Source: Marinobacter sp. (lineage in GTDB: Bacteria > Pseudomonadota > Gammaproteobacteria > Pseudomonadales > Oleiphilaceae). Taken from it: 43,160 nucleotides of DNA. Positions 1 through 10,600 of this stretch are shown piece after piece. The position numbers and the translations under genes were made by a program. The stretch covers positions 1 to 43,160 of the forward strand of contig JAGPVT010000149.1 in the NCBI GenBank assembly GCA_018066865.1, read 5' to 3'. Positions within the stretch are counted from its first letter, which is position 1, and each line of letters opens with the position of its first letter. The notes under the pieces are model-generated. The model did not search any database. It saw only the letters and a program-made list of their open reading frames with translations, and was not told where the DNA came from.

Positions 1-3000
1 ACGCTGATGAAAATAACATCCCGCTCATCACCCTGAACGTTTTCAAGGTTCTTAATGAAGAATTCATCCCTACTGGCATGATGCTGGAAAAACTCCTCCG
101 TCTCCGGATGCTGTCGGCGAAGCCGCTCTACCTCCAGCAAAATCACCTCGCGCTGGGCAGTGCTGAACGCTACCACGCCGAGCGACAAGTGCGGGCACTT
201 CACACTGTGTTCGAGCACAGCTTGTGCAACAGCCTTAGCTTCGCCGATATTTGCCCTGGTTTTCCCTTTGTCATACAGAGCATCGGGCAGATAATTGAAG
301 CTCAACCCCCGGGCATCAGGGTTCGCCCCTGAGCTGGGGAAAAATACCAGCCGGTTGTCATAAAACTGATCATTGGATACGGCGATCAGCGACTCATGCC
401 GGCTACGGTAATGCCAGCTCAGCATCCGCTCTGGCGCCCCCCTCGCCTGCATCATCGTCAGAATGCTTTCTACATCGGCGGTAACGCTCTGGTCAGCCTC
501 TTCATCGCTGATCTCCACAGCCTTACTGAAGAAATTAGTAGGCGGCATCTGTTTACTGTCACCAACAACAACAGCCTGTTCTGCGCGGCACATCGCGCCA
601 AGAGCTTCCGGGGCCGGGATCTGACTCGCTTCATCGAAAATCACAAGGTCAAATGAAAGCTTCCCCTGTGGCAAATAGGTGGCCACCGACATTGGGCTCA
701 TCATAAACACCGGCTTGGCCTGCTGGATTACATTCCCTGCCTCCGAAATCAATCTACGGATCGGAATGTGCCGCCGCTTTTTGCCGATCTCCCGCCGGAT
801 CAGTTCCATTTCTCCCGGAGCGTTAAAGCTTGGCAAAGACTCGTGCAGCTTACGCACCAGCTCTTCTTGCGCGAAATTGAGACAAGCCGTGTCCAGCTCC
901 CGGAACTCGTGAATCATTCGCTCGTGGGAGACCCGGTCAAAACGACCGATCCTGTCTGACTCGGAGTAAACAGTATCAACCAGCCCGGAATAAAAGCTCA
1001 GTTTGAGCCAGTCCACAAGGATGTCCGGCGAGTGCCGCCACCCTCTCAATTCCGGAAGGATGACCTCCAATCCCACAGAACGGATATCCGACTCCAGCTG
1101 GTTAAAGCGCACTATTGCGTACAGGTGGTCCGGGTTCTCCAGCCAGGAATCAAGGTTCTGCGACCAAACGACGATGGGGCCGGCTTTGCTGAAAGCCTCT
1201 TTCCATTCAAGTCGCTCAGCCAAACCCTCCAGAAGCCCTGTGACTTCTCTAGACTGGTCAGCGAGCGCCTCAATGTCACCGGATCGTTCGCGCACATCAG
1301 GGTTGGCTTCGAGGAAGTCCGTCAGCCCCTCCGGAAGCTCCCCATTTCCGATCTCGTCATAAAGCGCAAAGATCCATTCGGCGATCCGAGATAGTACATC
1401 CCAGTCAGACTTTCTACCCTGCCACTGAGCACCAAACAGCAACTGACCAATACCTTCTATCTCACTGAATCGCTTTACTTCGGATTGATGCTCCAGGGCG
1501 AGATCTACGTTGGCCAACCAGTCTGACGGTTTGCCCGCAAGACCTTCTTTCACATACCCGCGAAGCATCGCCTTAGCTCTGCGATACTCCCCGGAAAAGA
1601 TACGCCACCACTTGTCGGCGCGGCCTGCCAGCCCCATACGAACAGGCAGCAGATCCGCTGACAAAGCCGACTCTATAAATACACCATCCAGGCTCTCACG
1701 CTTTTTATTCAGCTCGCGACCCAGAACAACAAGCTCCCGAATATCATCCCGGCGGAGTTGCCAGTCCTGTGTGCTGACTTTAACCCCCTGCAGATGAGGA
1801 GCGCTCAAAGCACGCTGGCCAGCCTGATAGACGAGATCGATATCACTGAAAGTCTCTGTTTCAGGCAGGCGCATAAGTTGCGTGAGCGACTTACAATCCG
1901 CTTTCAGCGCACCCAGTTTCTGGTAAGCCTCATCTATTAGCTGGCGAATATCCTGCTCGCCTGAGGGGGAGAGCCGGCTAAGAGCAGACTTTGAAAACAC
2001 ATTGGCTTCCGGCCGCCCAAACTCACGCAAATAGGCTTCTATGGTTTGCAGCGTTCGGGTCGCCCGATCCAGGTATTCGCTCGACCACCGTTTCAGGAGG
2101 TCAAACCGGATTCGGTTCACAGATGCCAGGGATTCTCTCTTCTGTAACCGGAGCATCTCTCCCAGAGCCTGAAGGAAGTTCATGCCAGAGTTCAGGACCG
2201 GACGGCTGATTTCAGCGGCATAGGTGTCCAGGTGTTGTCTCAATTCGGCCAAACGTCGGTACTCGTAACCGCGATCCGGCACGGAAGGTGCCCCCTGGGC
2301 AAACGAGGATTTAAGCGAATCCAGAACACTTTTCTTGCTGCTCTTATGGCTATGCAGCTCAAGCACGGAATCCCCAAGATGGGTCTCGTCCAACCGGGAT
2401 TTAACCACCTCGAGAGCTGCCATTTTCTGGGCAACAAACAAAACCTTTTTGCCGCGCGCCACCGCTTCAGCAATCAGGTTAGTAATGGTTTGAGACTTAC
2501 CGGTTCCCGGCGGCCCCTGAACAATCAGGTTTGCGCCCTCCACTGCCGCAATCAGGGCTTCCATTTGCGATGTGTCAGCATCCTTGACCAGGTGCAATTT
2601 TTCAGGCTCGGATATGTGCTGGTGACAGGCTATCTGCTCCAGCACCTCGCCATCTCTGCGAAACCCGCTTTCAAGCACTTTTCCCAAAAGGGGGTTTTCC
2701 GTGAGCGGAGCATCGCTGGGCCAACTAACGGGGTCCAGGTCGACATACATCTGGAACTTGCCGGAAGAAAACAGTCCGAGATACATCTTGTCCCTGTGCA
2801 GCTTCCAGTTCGCCTGCCCGGCAATCACCTTTTCAACGGCATCGAAGTATTCCGAGGGCGTAAATTCATCCGGATAGTCCGGCAACTGAACCCGGAACTC
2901 GCCCCTGAGTTTGGCTGCGAGCGTCAGATTCGGAGAAAGCTCGATATCGGTGTAAGCGATAGAAAAACCCGCCCGCGCAGATTCCCGGTTCATCTCAACC

Positions 3001-3467
3001 GGGATCAACACCAAAGGTGCGTAGCGTGGAGTTCTGGCATTGGGGTCCTCATACCACTCCAGGATACCCATCGCCAGGTGGAGCACATCGATACCCTGCT
3101 CCTGCAAGAGTGTGTGGGCCTCGCTTTCTATCTTCAGCAACCGGGTGTCCAGCTTTTCCGCTGGCTGATCGGTCTGAAGAAAGCGATCAGCAAATCGAGA
3201 CTCGCCAGAAGTGTCTTCGAGGTACTCGCGAAGAGACGGAAGTGCATCTTCGCCCTCTCCCCCCGCGTCACTCTCATAGAGTTCAGGTAGCGGAAGAAAG
3301 CTCATGGCCTTCCGGTCCTCGACAAGAATGCCGAACACGTTTTCGGATCGCTCCTCGACCACTTCAAGAAACTTCATGGTCTTAGGGATACTGAGGAGCG
3401 GATTTCCCCTAAGGCCCATATCGAGTAGTTCCAGCCTAGCCAGTTCTAATTTTTGTTCTAAAGACAT
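1..3467 (-). CDS. DUF4011-type superfamily 1 helicase, partial (C-terminus beyond window)
   Basis: This is a large SF1 (Upf1-like) nucleic-acid helicase or translocase. About 1155 residues are visible with no stop before the window edge. The N-terminus, with ELLDMGLRGNPLL near residues 13-25, resembles the opening of DUF4011 proteins. Walker A GPPGTGKSQT lies near residue 318, followed by VLFVAQKMAAL (motif Ia). A long helical insertion separates this from Walker B FDEAS near residue 943, then VVVGDSKQMPP (motif III) and WHYRSRHESLI (motif IV). The last visible residues, NVQGDERDVIFIS, are motif V-like. Family members often end in a small nuclease-like domain, which would lie outside this window. 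The chosen ATG at 3467 follows a weak GAGAGAG Shine-Dalgarno, 92 bases after the LeoA-like gene, so it is probably the last gene of the same operon. The helicase assignment is firm; a defence role is inferred from context. Confidence 0.9.
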   Translation of the reverse strand, partial: MSLEQKLELARLELLDMGLRGNPLLSIPKTMKFLEVVEERSENVFGILVEDRKAMSFLPLPELYESDAGGEGEDALPSLREYLEDTSGESRFADRFLQTDQPAEKLDTRLLKIESEAHTLLQEQGIDVLHLAMGILEWYEDPNARTPRYAPLVLIPVEMNRESARAGFSIAYTDIELSPNLTLAAKLRGEFRVQLPDYPDEFTPSEYFDAVEKVIAGQANWKLHRDKMYLGLFSSGKFQMYVDLDPVSWPSDAPLTENPLLGKVLESGFRRDGEVLEQIACHQHISEPEKLHLVKDADTSQMEALIAAVEGANLIVQGPPGTGKSQTITNLIAEAVARGKKVLFVAQKMAALEVVKSRLDETHLGDSVLELHSHKSSKKSVLDSLKSSFAQGAPSVPDRGYEYRRLAELRQHLDTYAAEISRPVLNSGMNFLQALGEMLRLQKRESLASVNRIRFDLLKRWSSEYLDRATRTLQTIEAYLREFGRPEANVFSKSALSRLSPSGEQDIRQLIDEAYQKLGALKADCKSLTQLMRLPETETFSDIDLVYQAGQRALSAPHLQGVKVSTQDWQLRRDDIRELVVLGRELNKKRESLDGVFIESALSADLLPVRMGLAGRADKWWRIFSGEYRRAKAMLRGYVKEGLAGKPSDWLANVDLALEHQSEVKRFSEIEGIGQLLFGAQWQGRKSDWDVLSRIAEWIFALYDEIGNGELPEGLTDFLEANPDVRERSGDIEALADQSREVTGLLEGLAERLEWKEAFSKAGPIVVWSQNLDSWLENPDHLYAIVRFNQLESDIRSVGLEVILPELRGWRHSPDILVDWLKLSFYSGLVDTVYSESDRIGRFDRVSHERMIHEFRELDTACLNFAQEELVRKLHESLPSFNAPGEMELIRREIGKKRRHIPIRRLISEAGNVIQQAKPVFMMSPMSVATYLPQGKLSFDLVIFDEASQIPAPEALGAMCRAEQAVVVGDSKQMPPTNFFSKAVEISDEEADQSVTADVESILTMMQARGAPERMLSWHYRSRHESLIAVSNDQFYDNRLVFFPSSGANPDARGLSFNYLPDALYDKGKTRANIGEAKAVAQAVLEHSVKCPHLSLGVVAFSTAQREVILLEVERLRRQHPETEEFFQHHASRDEFFIKNLENVQGDERDVIFIS

Positions 3468-3559
3468 CCAACTCTCTCTCACTGAAACCTGGTAGTAATC
3501 AACGTTGCAAGTCAAAATTACAACTCTGATCCGCAATACATATCAGGAAAACGATAAAG

Positions 3560-5227
3560 TTATAAACAGGATCTCAGTTCTTCAGAAATATCCCGCAGTT
3601 GCCGACTGCCTTCCTCCAGATCATTTGCCTCATTGATTCGAGCGCGACGCATGGCGCTTATTTCATTGATCAGCGTTCCATATTTGCCGTCAATATACTC
3701 TCGCCCTGAGTTTTCAAGTTGTTCAATGATCTTCGCCCCTGCATCCTGAAATCCCTCTCTGATCTTTCGACGCCCATCAGTAAGCTGTTGAGTTCGCTTT
3801 TCCTCCTGAATAACGTCAACCACTTCAAAGAAGACAGGTAACGCCGCAGCGATTGGCCCCAGGACTTTTCCTACATTTCCAATGGTTTTGGCTATATTCA
3901 CCGCTTGCCAAGGCTGAAACTTAACGCCCAAAGCTTTCCCAACGCCCAAGACTGCCTGATGGACAGCGCTACCGGATGCACCTGTAGATGTCAGCAAGCC
4001 TGTTCCGGCCTTCGCCCCAGCAGACATTGCCGCAACTTGGTTGCTACCCTTTCCGAGCAAAGAGGACAACTGCTTAGCCACCACGCGATCTGTTTCCGCA
4101 TCTACTGAAGCCGCACTACCGTCGACACCGACACCGGAGTTCTTGCTCTCAAATCGGTCAAAAAAGCGTTGCGCCAAATTGCTGTCACTTAAATCTGAAA
4201 GCTCTGAATCCAGTTCTTCATCAAACTCCGAAAAGCGCTCGGCTAACTGGCTGAAACTTTCGCTGGCCTTCCGGTTCAGGGTTTCTGACGCTTCGTCTAT
4301 TTCATCTTTAACTGTTTCAGAGGCACCCACACTTGCTGCACATTCGCTACCAAGACTTCTGGACAATGCCCTGATGCTGCCACTTTCTTCTAGAAGTGCA
4401 CTCTCGGCATCACGCTTCACTCGCGATACAACTTTCTCTACCCGTTGGAGTAACTGCTGCTCGTCGCTGCTTGTTCCATCAACACGACCGGCAAGCTCGT
4501 CTTCAATTGAAGTCGCGATAATCTGCCCAACGGCTTCAACGCCCTCCAATGACTGATTTTTCTCAATCAGTGTTTCTAGTTTTACGGCCAAATCATCCAT
4601 GTGACTGAATGGATGGAAATCGGCGTCTTCATCAAGCGCATATCCTGCAGAAACAAAAGAAACAGGCATTACGTTGAGTGTTTCTTCCCCAATCTGATCT
4701 TTAAGATTTTCTGTGTACGTCCGGCATAATTCCTCGTAATCTCCATCTTCCGAGTACATCTTATTGACCACGAGCAGCATTTTACCTTTATAGTTGTAGT
4801 CAACAGCCAGCCTGCGAAAATCTTCGATTAAGACGTTATCGAATAAGGAGTAAGTCACCACATAAACAAGAAGGTCGGCCTGTTGTATTTTTTTATGGGT
4901 GATCGCATCATGATCAATTCGACCTGCAGAGATACCAGGAGTATCTGTAATAATTACGGATCTCCACTCATAATCCTCCGTGGTATCTGTGGCAATGTCT
5001 GAGTCAATCTTTATCGATGAATCGTTAGTCAATGCAGAAATAATTGAAGACTTTCCGGAACTGTATTGACCAACCAGAACTATTCGTAGCTTTGAGTCTT
5101 CGCTTTTTTCTTCCAGAGCACTCCGAATACGCTCACCAAGCTCATTGTATGCGGAGTAATCCTGTGTAACCTCGAGTGTACGGTCTTTGAGCGAGTGAAT
5201 AAGGGCCGATTTTTCTGAGAACTTCAT
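3560..5227 (-). CDS. Dynamin/LeoA-like GTPase
   Basis: This 555-residue GTPase has a canonical G domain: G1 GQYSSGKSS at residues 53-61, G3 DTPG at 95-98 and G4 NKM at 155-157. A long helical region follows. Near the C-terminus is a hydrophobic stretch (KVLGPIAAALPVFFEVV) that could act as a membrane paddle, then a charged helical tail. The P-loop style and helical architecture fit bacterial dynamin-like proteins. Length and layout resemble LeoA (about 570 residues), known from enterotoxigenic E. coli and as part of the Eleos defence system. Its ATG overlaps the TGA of the upstream TerB-GTPase by four bases, so the two are translationally coupled and probably work as a pair, as LeoBC and LeoA do. 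The GTPase assignment is certain. The LeoA relationship is an inference from architecture. The gene is markedly richer in A+T than the methylase upstream. Confidence 0.85.
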   Translation of the reverse strand: MKFSEKSALIHSLKDRTLEVTQDYSAYNELGERIRSALEEKSEDSKLRIVLVGQYSSGKSSIISALTNDSSIKIDSDIATDTTEDYEWRSVIITDTPGISAGRIDHDAITHKKIQQADLLVYVVTYSLFDNVLIEDFRRLAVDYNYKGKMLLVVNKMYSEDGDYEELCRTYTENLKDQIGEETLNVMPVSFVSAGYALDEDADFHPFSHMDDLAVKLETLIEKNQSLEGVEAVGQIIATSIEDELAGRVDGTSSDEQQLLQRVEKVVSRVKRDAESALLEESGSIRALSRSLGSECAASVGASETVKDEIDEASETLNRKASESFSQLAERFSEFDEELDSELSDLSDSNLAQRFFDRFESKNSGVGVDGSAASVDAETDRVVAKQLSSLLGKGSNQVAAMSAGAKAGTGLLTSTGASGSAVHQAVLGVGKALGVKFQPWQAVNIAKTIGNVGKVLGPIAAALPVFFEVVDVIQEEKRTQQLTDGRRKIREGFQDAGAKIIEQLENSGREYIDGKYGTLINEISAMRRARINEANDLEEGSRQLRDISEELRSCL

Positions 5228-7683
5228 GAAATAGCTCCAGGCAGATTCTTGACGACAATCTTTTCTTTCAAAGCCTGCTCGGCTCGCAAAATCCTGTCAT
5301 TTGGCACGGGCAAATGGGTAGATATTTCGATACGCTGTCCAAGCTGGCGGTTAACGGCTGGATAACTCTCTTCGCCGAGACCTTCTAATATCGATTCTTC
5401 GCGAGTGAATTCAATAATCCGAATGGCAAACTGACGGTTCAGCTTATCAATTGCTGAATTTAAGGAATCCAGATATGTAACGACGACTTCAGCGGACGAC
5501 CTATACTGCATCGAAACCTTTAATATAGTGCTTTCAATCGCCTCATCCATTTTTTTCCTGAATTCAGAAAAAACAGTACGAGCATGCTTTTTATATTCGT
5601 CCTCTAATGACTTCAGGCTTTTATCGACTTGCGTTTTCATGTGCTGAACAGCTTTACGCTTTTTTTCTTCCTTTGATGTCATAAAGCCTGAACCAATGCT
5701 AATTAAGGCGCCAACGCCAATTGCAGCCCAACCCCAAGGGTTTGTTACCCCTGCAACAATGAGAGCGATGCTCCCCCCAGTTGAAATCAACACGCCAAGC
5801 ACAGAGGTAAGTCGCCTGGTATTAAATGTGCTGTAATCTCCAAACCCTACATTTACGTTATAATCAGCTCCAATCGAAATATCCTCGATTGCTTCAGTGA
5901 CATATGACTGGACCTCATCTGAAGCCTTCTTAACCTGTGTGCTTAGTTTCTCTTGAATCTCGGCCGACACACGATCCGCTTCTTTCTTCCAGTAGCGTTC
6001 AATCTCTTTCTGTTTAAGCTTGTAATTTTCAGATGCGAACTCCAAAGCCAAGCTACGCTCATGCTCTACTATTGACCGAAGCTCTCGAAGAAACGATACC
6101 TGGTTCTTCTCAGTACGCTCTTTAACCTGTTGACGTAATTTAGTTAACTTCGATTGAATATCATCAGCCAAACGAAGGGAGGTTTGGCGTTTTTGGGAAA
6201 CCTCCCGTGCCATCGCCGCCAAGCGGCAAGCAGTGTTATCCAGAAGGGTTTGTGATTTTCGGAGTTGCCCGAGCTCGATAACATTTTCTCGAACCTCGTT
6301 GAAGAACGCGTTCATCCGAGAGCCGGCGTCCAAGGTTCCCCGATCTTTCTCATAACGCTCTTCTCGCGCCATTTTTGCTGCCATTAAATGGACAGGTATA
6401 ACAGCTACAGAACCCCCGTCATAGTAGGTAGCCACTCCACTCTCAATGCGGTTGATAATACCCTGCAAATTGTGCTCATCACTCCGGTTATACCAATGGA
6501 GAGGGTCTTTGAGGAATTTCTTGTATTTTGGGGGAGGCGACTGAAGATTTTCCTTGCAGTTCAGGAGAATAAAAACCGGTTTGTTGCTGTCTCTAATTTT
6601 AGAAAGAAACTTGAACTCCACCTCTTGAACGGAATCGTTGGTGACCACATAGCAAATGACATCTGCGGTATCGACAACACTTAACGCAATTTCTTCATCG
6701 GTTCGGCCACCGGCCTCTGCAGCACCTATCCCTGGCGTGTCGATAATCTTCAGGTTTTCCCATTCGTAGACCCGATTGAACCGGGTTGTTCTCTCCGCGC
6801 CGACGCCAATAAAGTCTTTGCCTTCACCGGTCATCACATAATGCAGCGTACTTTTTCCCGCCTTTGTTCTGCCCATCAACGCAATTGTGAAAGCGTTTTT
6901 GGCACGGCGTTTCTTGTCGATGATCTCTTGAATCTCTGCCAAAGAATCACGAGCCTGAGCATCAAGGCTAACTGCTAGATCTTTCAGAAAATCATGAAAA
7001 CCGGTTTCTTCTTCCGTCGGTGCATCTGATGATGGCTTAGACGCACGGAGGTTATGTCTCACCTGTTTCCGCGTTTCCTCCAAAGCGCTCGAACAGTTTT
7101 GTAACTGAGTCTCTACTAACTGGCAGTCAACTTCGGCAATTCGATTAGTCAATTTGATCGCATCGGCATACTCAGGACCAGAAAGTTCGTTTTGCCGAAT
7201 TTTCGAAGACAAATACTCCCGCTTGGCACCCGTTGCAAAAAAGCGGCGGACTTTGAGGCTGAGCTCCCCGAAGTCATCGAGGGAGCGGTCAACATTCACT
7301 TTCTCCTCGTTGGCCTTCTTTGCCTCCGAAATAATATTTTCCACTGCGCCAATAATTTTAGCTGGATCAATCCCGGTGGCTTTGCACAGCCGTGCTATAG
7401 CGATTTTTTCCTCTTTGGCAAAATGCCGGTTGAACCCGATTATCGCAGCCGCATTCTGGATAAGAATATCCTTATCCTCGGGGCTCAAATGCTTTAGCTG
7501 TTCTAACAATTCAGGAAAGTGTTTATCGCCCTTGCCTTCCAGCACGGCAAAAATATCTTTCTGATTGTTTCCTAAACCGTATGTGTCAATGAAATCCCGC
7601 AACATGGCAATTTGATCGGAATGGATGTGCTCATCCGCAATTACCAAGTGAGCCATAAATTCTGCAATGGCAGCCTTACTCAT
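5224..7683 (-). CDS. TerB-domain GTPase with two membrane segments (LeoBC/YfjP-like)
   Basis: This 819-residue protein has three visible parts. Residues 1-110 look like a TerB fold: acidic helical repeats containing LVIADEHIHSDQ and GFNRHFAKEEKIAIARL. Residues 265-450 form a GTPase domain with G1 GRTKAGKST at 271-279, G3 DTPG at 315-318 and a G4-like LNCK at 374-377. A long coiled-coil region follows, then two hydrophobic segments at about 627-646 and 650-668 that should form a membrane hairpin, then another helical segment. It starts inside the last codons of the methylase gene (8-base overlap) and ends in a 4-base overlap with the dynamin-like GTPase. Paired large and small GTPases recall LeoBC/LeoA of the Eleos system; that link is inferred. 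TerB domains occur in stress and phage-resistance loci. The product likely senses or remodels membrane during infection, but this is not shown by sequence. Confidence 0.83.
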   Translation of the reverse strand: MSKAAIAEFMAHLVIADEHIHSDQIAMLRDFIDTYGLGNNQKDIFAVLEGKGDKHFPELLEQLKHLSPEDKDILIQNAAAIIGFNRHFAKEEKIAIARLCKATGIDPAKIIGAVENIISEAKKANEEKVNVDRSLDDFGELSLKVRRFFATGAKREYLSSKIRQNELSGPEYADAIKLTNRIAEVDCQLVETQLQNCSSALEETRKQVRHNLRASKPSSDAPTEEETGFHDFLKDLAVSLDAQARDSLAEIQEIIDKKRRAKNAFTIALMGRTKAGKSTLHYVMTGEGKDFIGVGAERTTRFNRVYEWENLKIIDTPGIGAAEAGGRTDEEIALSVVDTADVICYVVTNDSVQEVEFKFLSKIRDSNKPVFILLNCKENLQSPPPKYKKFLKDPLHWYNRSDEHNLQGIINRIESGVATYYDGGSVAVIPVHLMAAKMAREERYEKDRGTLDAGSRMNAFFNEVRENVIELGQLRKSQTLLDNTACRLAAMAREVSQKRQTSLRLADDIQSKLTKLRQQVKERTEKNQVSFLRELRSIVEHERSLALEFASENYKLKQKEIERYWKKEADRVSAEIQEKLSTQVKKASDEVQSYVTEAIEDISIGADYNVNVGFGDYSTFNTRRLTSVLGVLISTGGSIALIVAGVTNPWGWAAIGVGALISIGSGFMTSKEEKKRKAVQHMKTQVDKSLKSLEDEYKKHARTVFSEFRKKMDEAIESTILKVSMQYRSSAEVVVTYLDSLNSAIDKLNRQFAIRIIEFTREESILEGLGEESYPAVNRQLGQRIEISTHLPVPNDRILRAEQALKEKIVVKNLPGAIS

Positions 7684-10600
7684 TTACAGTCTCCGACATT
7701 GAATTCATGCTAAATATCCCCCAAGCCACCCGATAATCCTCCTCCCGATCCGGCCGGAAGAACGGGGCTTTGTATTCCACTGTCCGCTCAGCCGGCCCAC
7801 CGGGAAGCGTGTCGTCGAGGTAAGTTTTGTAAACACTGCCTTCCTGCAGGTGCTGGATGTCTTCCCAGCCGAGGGCGATGTCGTCTTGTTTTCTTTCTGG
7901 CGTGTCTACGCAATAGAAGGTGCCTTCGGTCAGTTCCTTCTTGTTGGCTTTTCTGGGCAGGCCTACGCCTACCAGGCCTTTGCTGGGGGTGAAGACGATG
8001 CGGCCGGTTTGGTCGTAGAAGGTTTCGGCTTCGTACTGGCGCATGACGGGAAACTGGACGCGGTAGATGGTGAGCAGTTCTTCCAGCGTGAGGCCGAGGG
8101 CCTGGGCGACGAGGACATCGATTTCTACCAGGGCCTGGCGGCGGGCGTAGTCGGCGCGCAGGGCGTTGTTGCGCTGCCATTCGGGGGTGAGGTTGGCGAA
8201 GAAGTCCTGAGGCAGCGCGGTGATAGGTTCGCGGGTGGCCCAGTGTTGTTGGCGGAAGTTGTCTTGCCAGTTGGATTGCCAGAGGTCGGCATAGTGGTTG
8301 GTAATGCTTACCAACGTTAGTGCGCGGATATGCATTGAGTTGCGGACACGATCATCGCTCAACACTGGCAACTGTTTTATCAGTGATGTGTTGGCATGCC
8401 CCATACCGGTACTTTTAACGCGGTAATCCAATACAATCGATAATGTCATACTGAAGTAATCCAGCATGACTGTTTCGAACTTGAATGCCGAACAGAGAGA
8501 GGTGTTGATGTGTGCCACTCCCTTTGGGATGATCGTCGTCATTAATGTCCTTTCCGACGAAGCCGCGATCATTTCTCGGTTCACAACACGATAATACTCC
8601 GTCACTAACCGCTCCCGATGCTCACCTTCTTCCATCCAAAGCACCCGCGGGGTGCGGTCGCGGTAAGTGGCGGGGTCGCAGGCGGGGGTATAGTTGGTGC
8701 GTGGCAGATAGCCGTCCGGTAGAATTTGCAGATCGAGCTTGTCGTAGTCTTTATTGCTCTTGCAGCCTGGCCGAGGATTCTTGAAGAACGGGCTGCCGAC
8801 AAAGAAATGGGGGCCGGAGAGTATCCATTGCTCCGGGTTCTCCGGGAAGCGGGTCTCCCGCTTAATGGTGCCATCCTGCTGCGCGTTCACTTCGTTCCAG
8901 TGTTGCGTTGAATAGTATTGCCCTTTCAGATCCCCCAGCTGTCGGGATTGGGCCGCAAACTTATCAAGGACCGCAAGTAACTGTCGGGCGTGCAGCGCCG
9001 GTAAACGGGCTGCCAGGGGATCGGTGCCAGCTTCGTCGTAGAGTTCAGCGAACAAAGCCAACTCGTGCAGGCCAACCTCGATAATTCGGTCACGGTGACC
9101 ATCGAAGTTCCAGCTCACTTCTACTCTTCCATCCGGCAACTCTATCTCCTCCTTGATGCCAGGCACTTGTCCTAAACCATTATCTTGGAAGCATGCATCT
9201 ATCATTACGGGGTGAAACAGGTTAACTATATTTTTGAAGTTGATAGATGCTTGAACGCCTCCGTAGATGTTAATGCTGTATTTTCGACTGTTATCCACCT
9301 CAGCAAAAAGTTTGATGTCGTTTTTGAACTGGAAGTGTGCTCGCAGCCGCCGATACACCTCTCGCCGGAACCCCCCACCCTTGGGATCGTCGTAAATCCC
9401 TTCCGGGTGCAAGAAACCGCTCACGCCCTTCCCATTCACATTGGCCCAGGCGCGGGGCAGGAAGCATTTGTACAGATTGGCCTTTTGGCCGGCGAGCTGC
9501 GGGTAGTTCTGGATGGCGTTAAGAAACGCCTGAGAACCTTCCGCCTCCGCCAGTTCATCAAACCAGGCCTGCTGCAGTTGCGGGCTGCGCTTGAAGGCGG
9601 CTTCGCGCTCATCGGTGAGCTGCTTAGCGCTGAGTTTGTGCAGCACAAAGGCCGGGTTATGGTCGCCAAGGATGCCGCCTTCCTGCCATTCCACCTTGCG
9701 CCAAGGCGGATTCCCCAGGGTGATGTCGAAACCGCCACGGTTGGCAAAGATATCGGCGAAGGCCAGCTCCCAATGGAAGAAGCGGTAGTGCTCGCCCAGC
9801 TCGTTGGCGATGGCCAGGGTTTTGAAGAAGGGGTTCTTGAACAGCTTTTCCAGGTTGAGTTCGCCGCGCTGGTTGCTGACTTCGCGGGCGGCCTGAGTTT
9901 CGGCGCGCAGGGTTTGCTGGGGTTCGTCGGCGGCGAACAGGTCGTCTACCGGTTTGGCAAACAAGTCTTCGCCCTGCTCTGCCGGCTTGTTGTCTGCCGG
10001 CATCGCACTTTCACCGGTTGAAGTGCTGCCCAGCAGGCCTTCCTGCTCGGGGGCAAAGCTGAAGGTGCCGGCACTGTTGAGGATGGTGTTCAGGTCAAAC
10101 AGCCATTTCTGCCTGTCCGGCAGTTCATCCACATTGTCCAGCGGCCAGAACCAGAGGGCGCACCAGTAGTCCATGGCCAGTTTCAGGCGGCGGTACGGGG
10201 AGGCGATTCGGGCATTGGTGTTGAAGATGCCGTGGGCCCGCAGGTTGTCTTTTTCCCGGGTGGTGGTGTGGTGTTCTTCCACCTGCTCCTGGCCCCATAG
10301 GGGGTAGGTGTCTTCGGTGCGCCGGCGGTGTTGTTCCAGCATCTGGGTGTGTTCGCGCCACAGGCGGTCTACGGCATCGCTCAGGCTTTGCAGGGTTTTG
10401 ATTTCCTGCTCATCCAGCGGGGCGCAGAAGTCTTTTTTCCAGTCTTTGATTTTCTTGAAGGCATCCGGGCGCAGTTGTTTGGCCACTTTGTCGTTGTAGC
10501 CGGCCATGCCGGGGTCCGGCAGCAGGAAATGATAAATCTCCCCTTCCGCACGGCCGCCCTCGCCTTCCGGGTTCAGCAGGGTTTCCGGGTTTAGCCGGCG

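Noticed and set aside
2232..3290. Plus-strand open frame of 352 residues opposite the SF1 helicase
   Set aside because: No domain or ribosome binding site; the minus strand reads through as a continuous helicase with Walker and other motifs.
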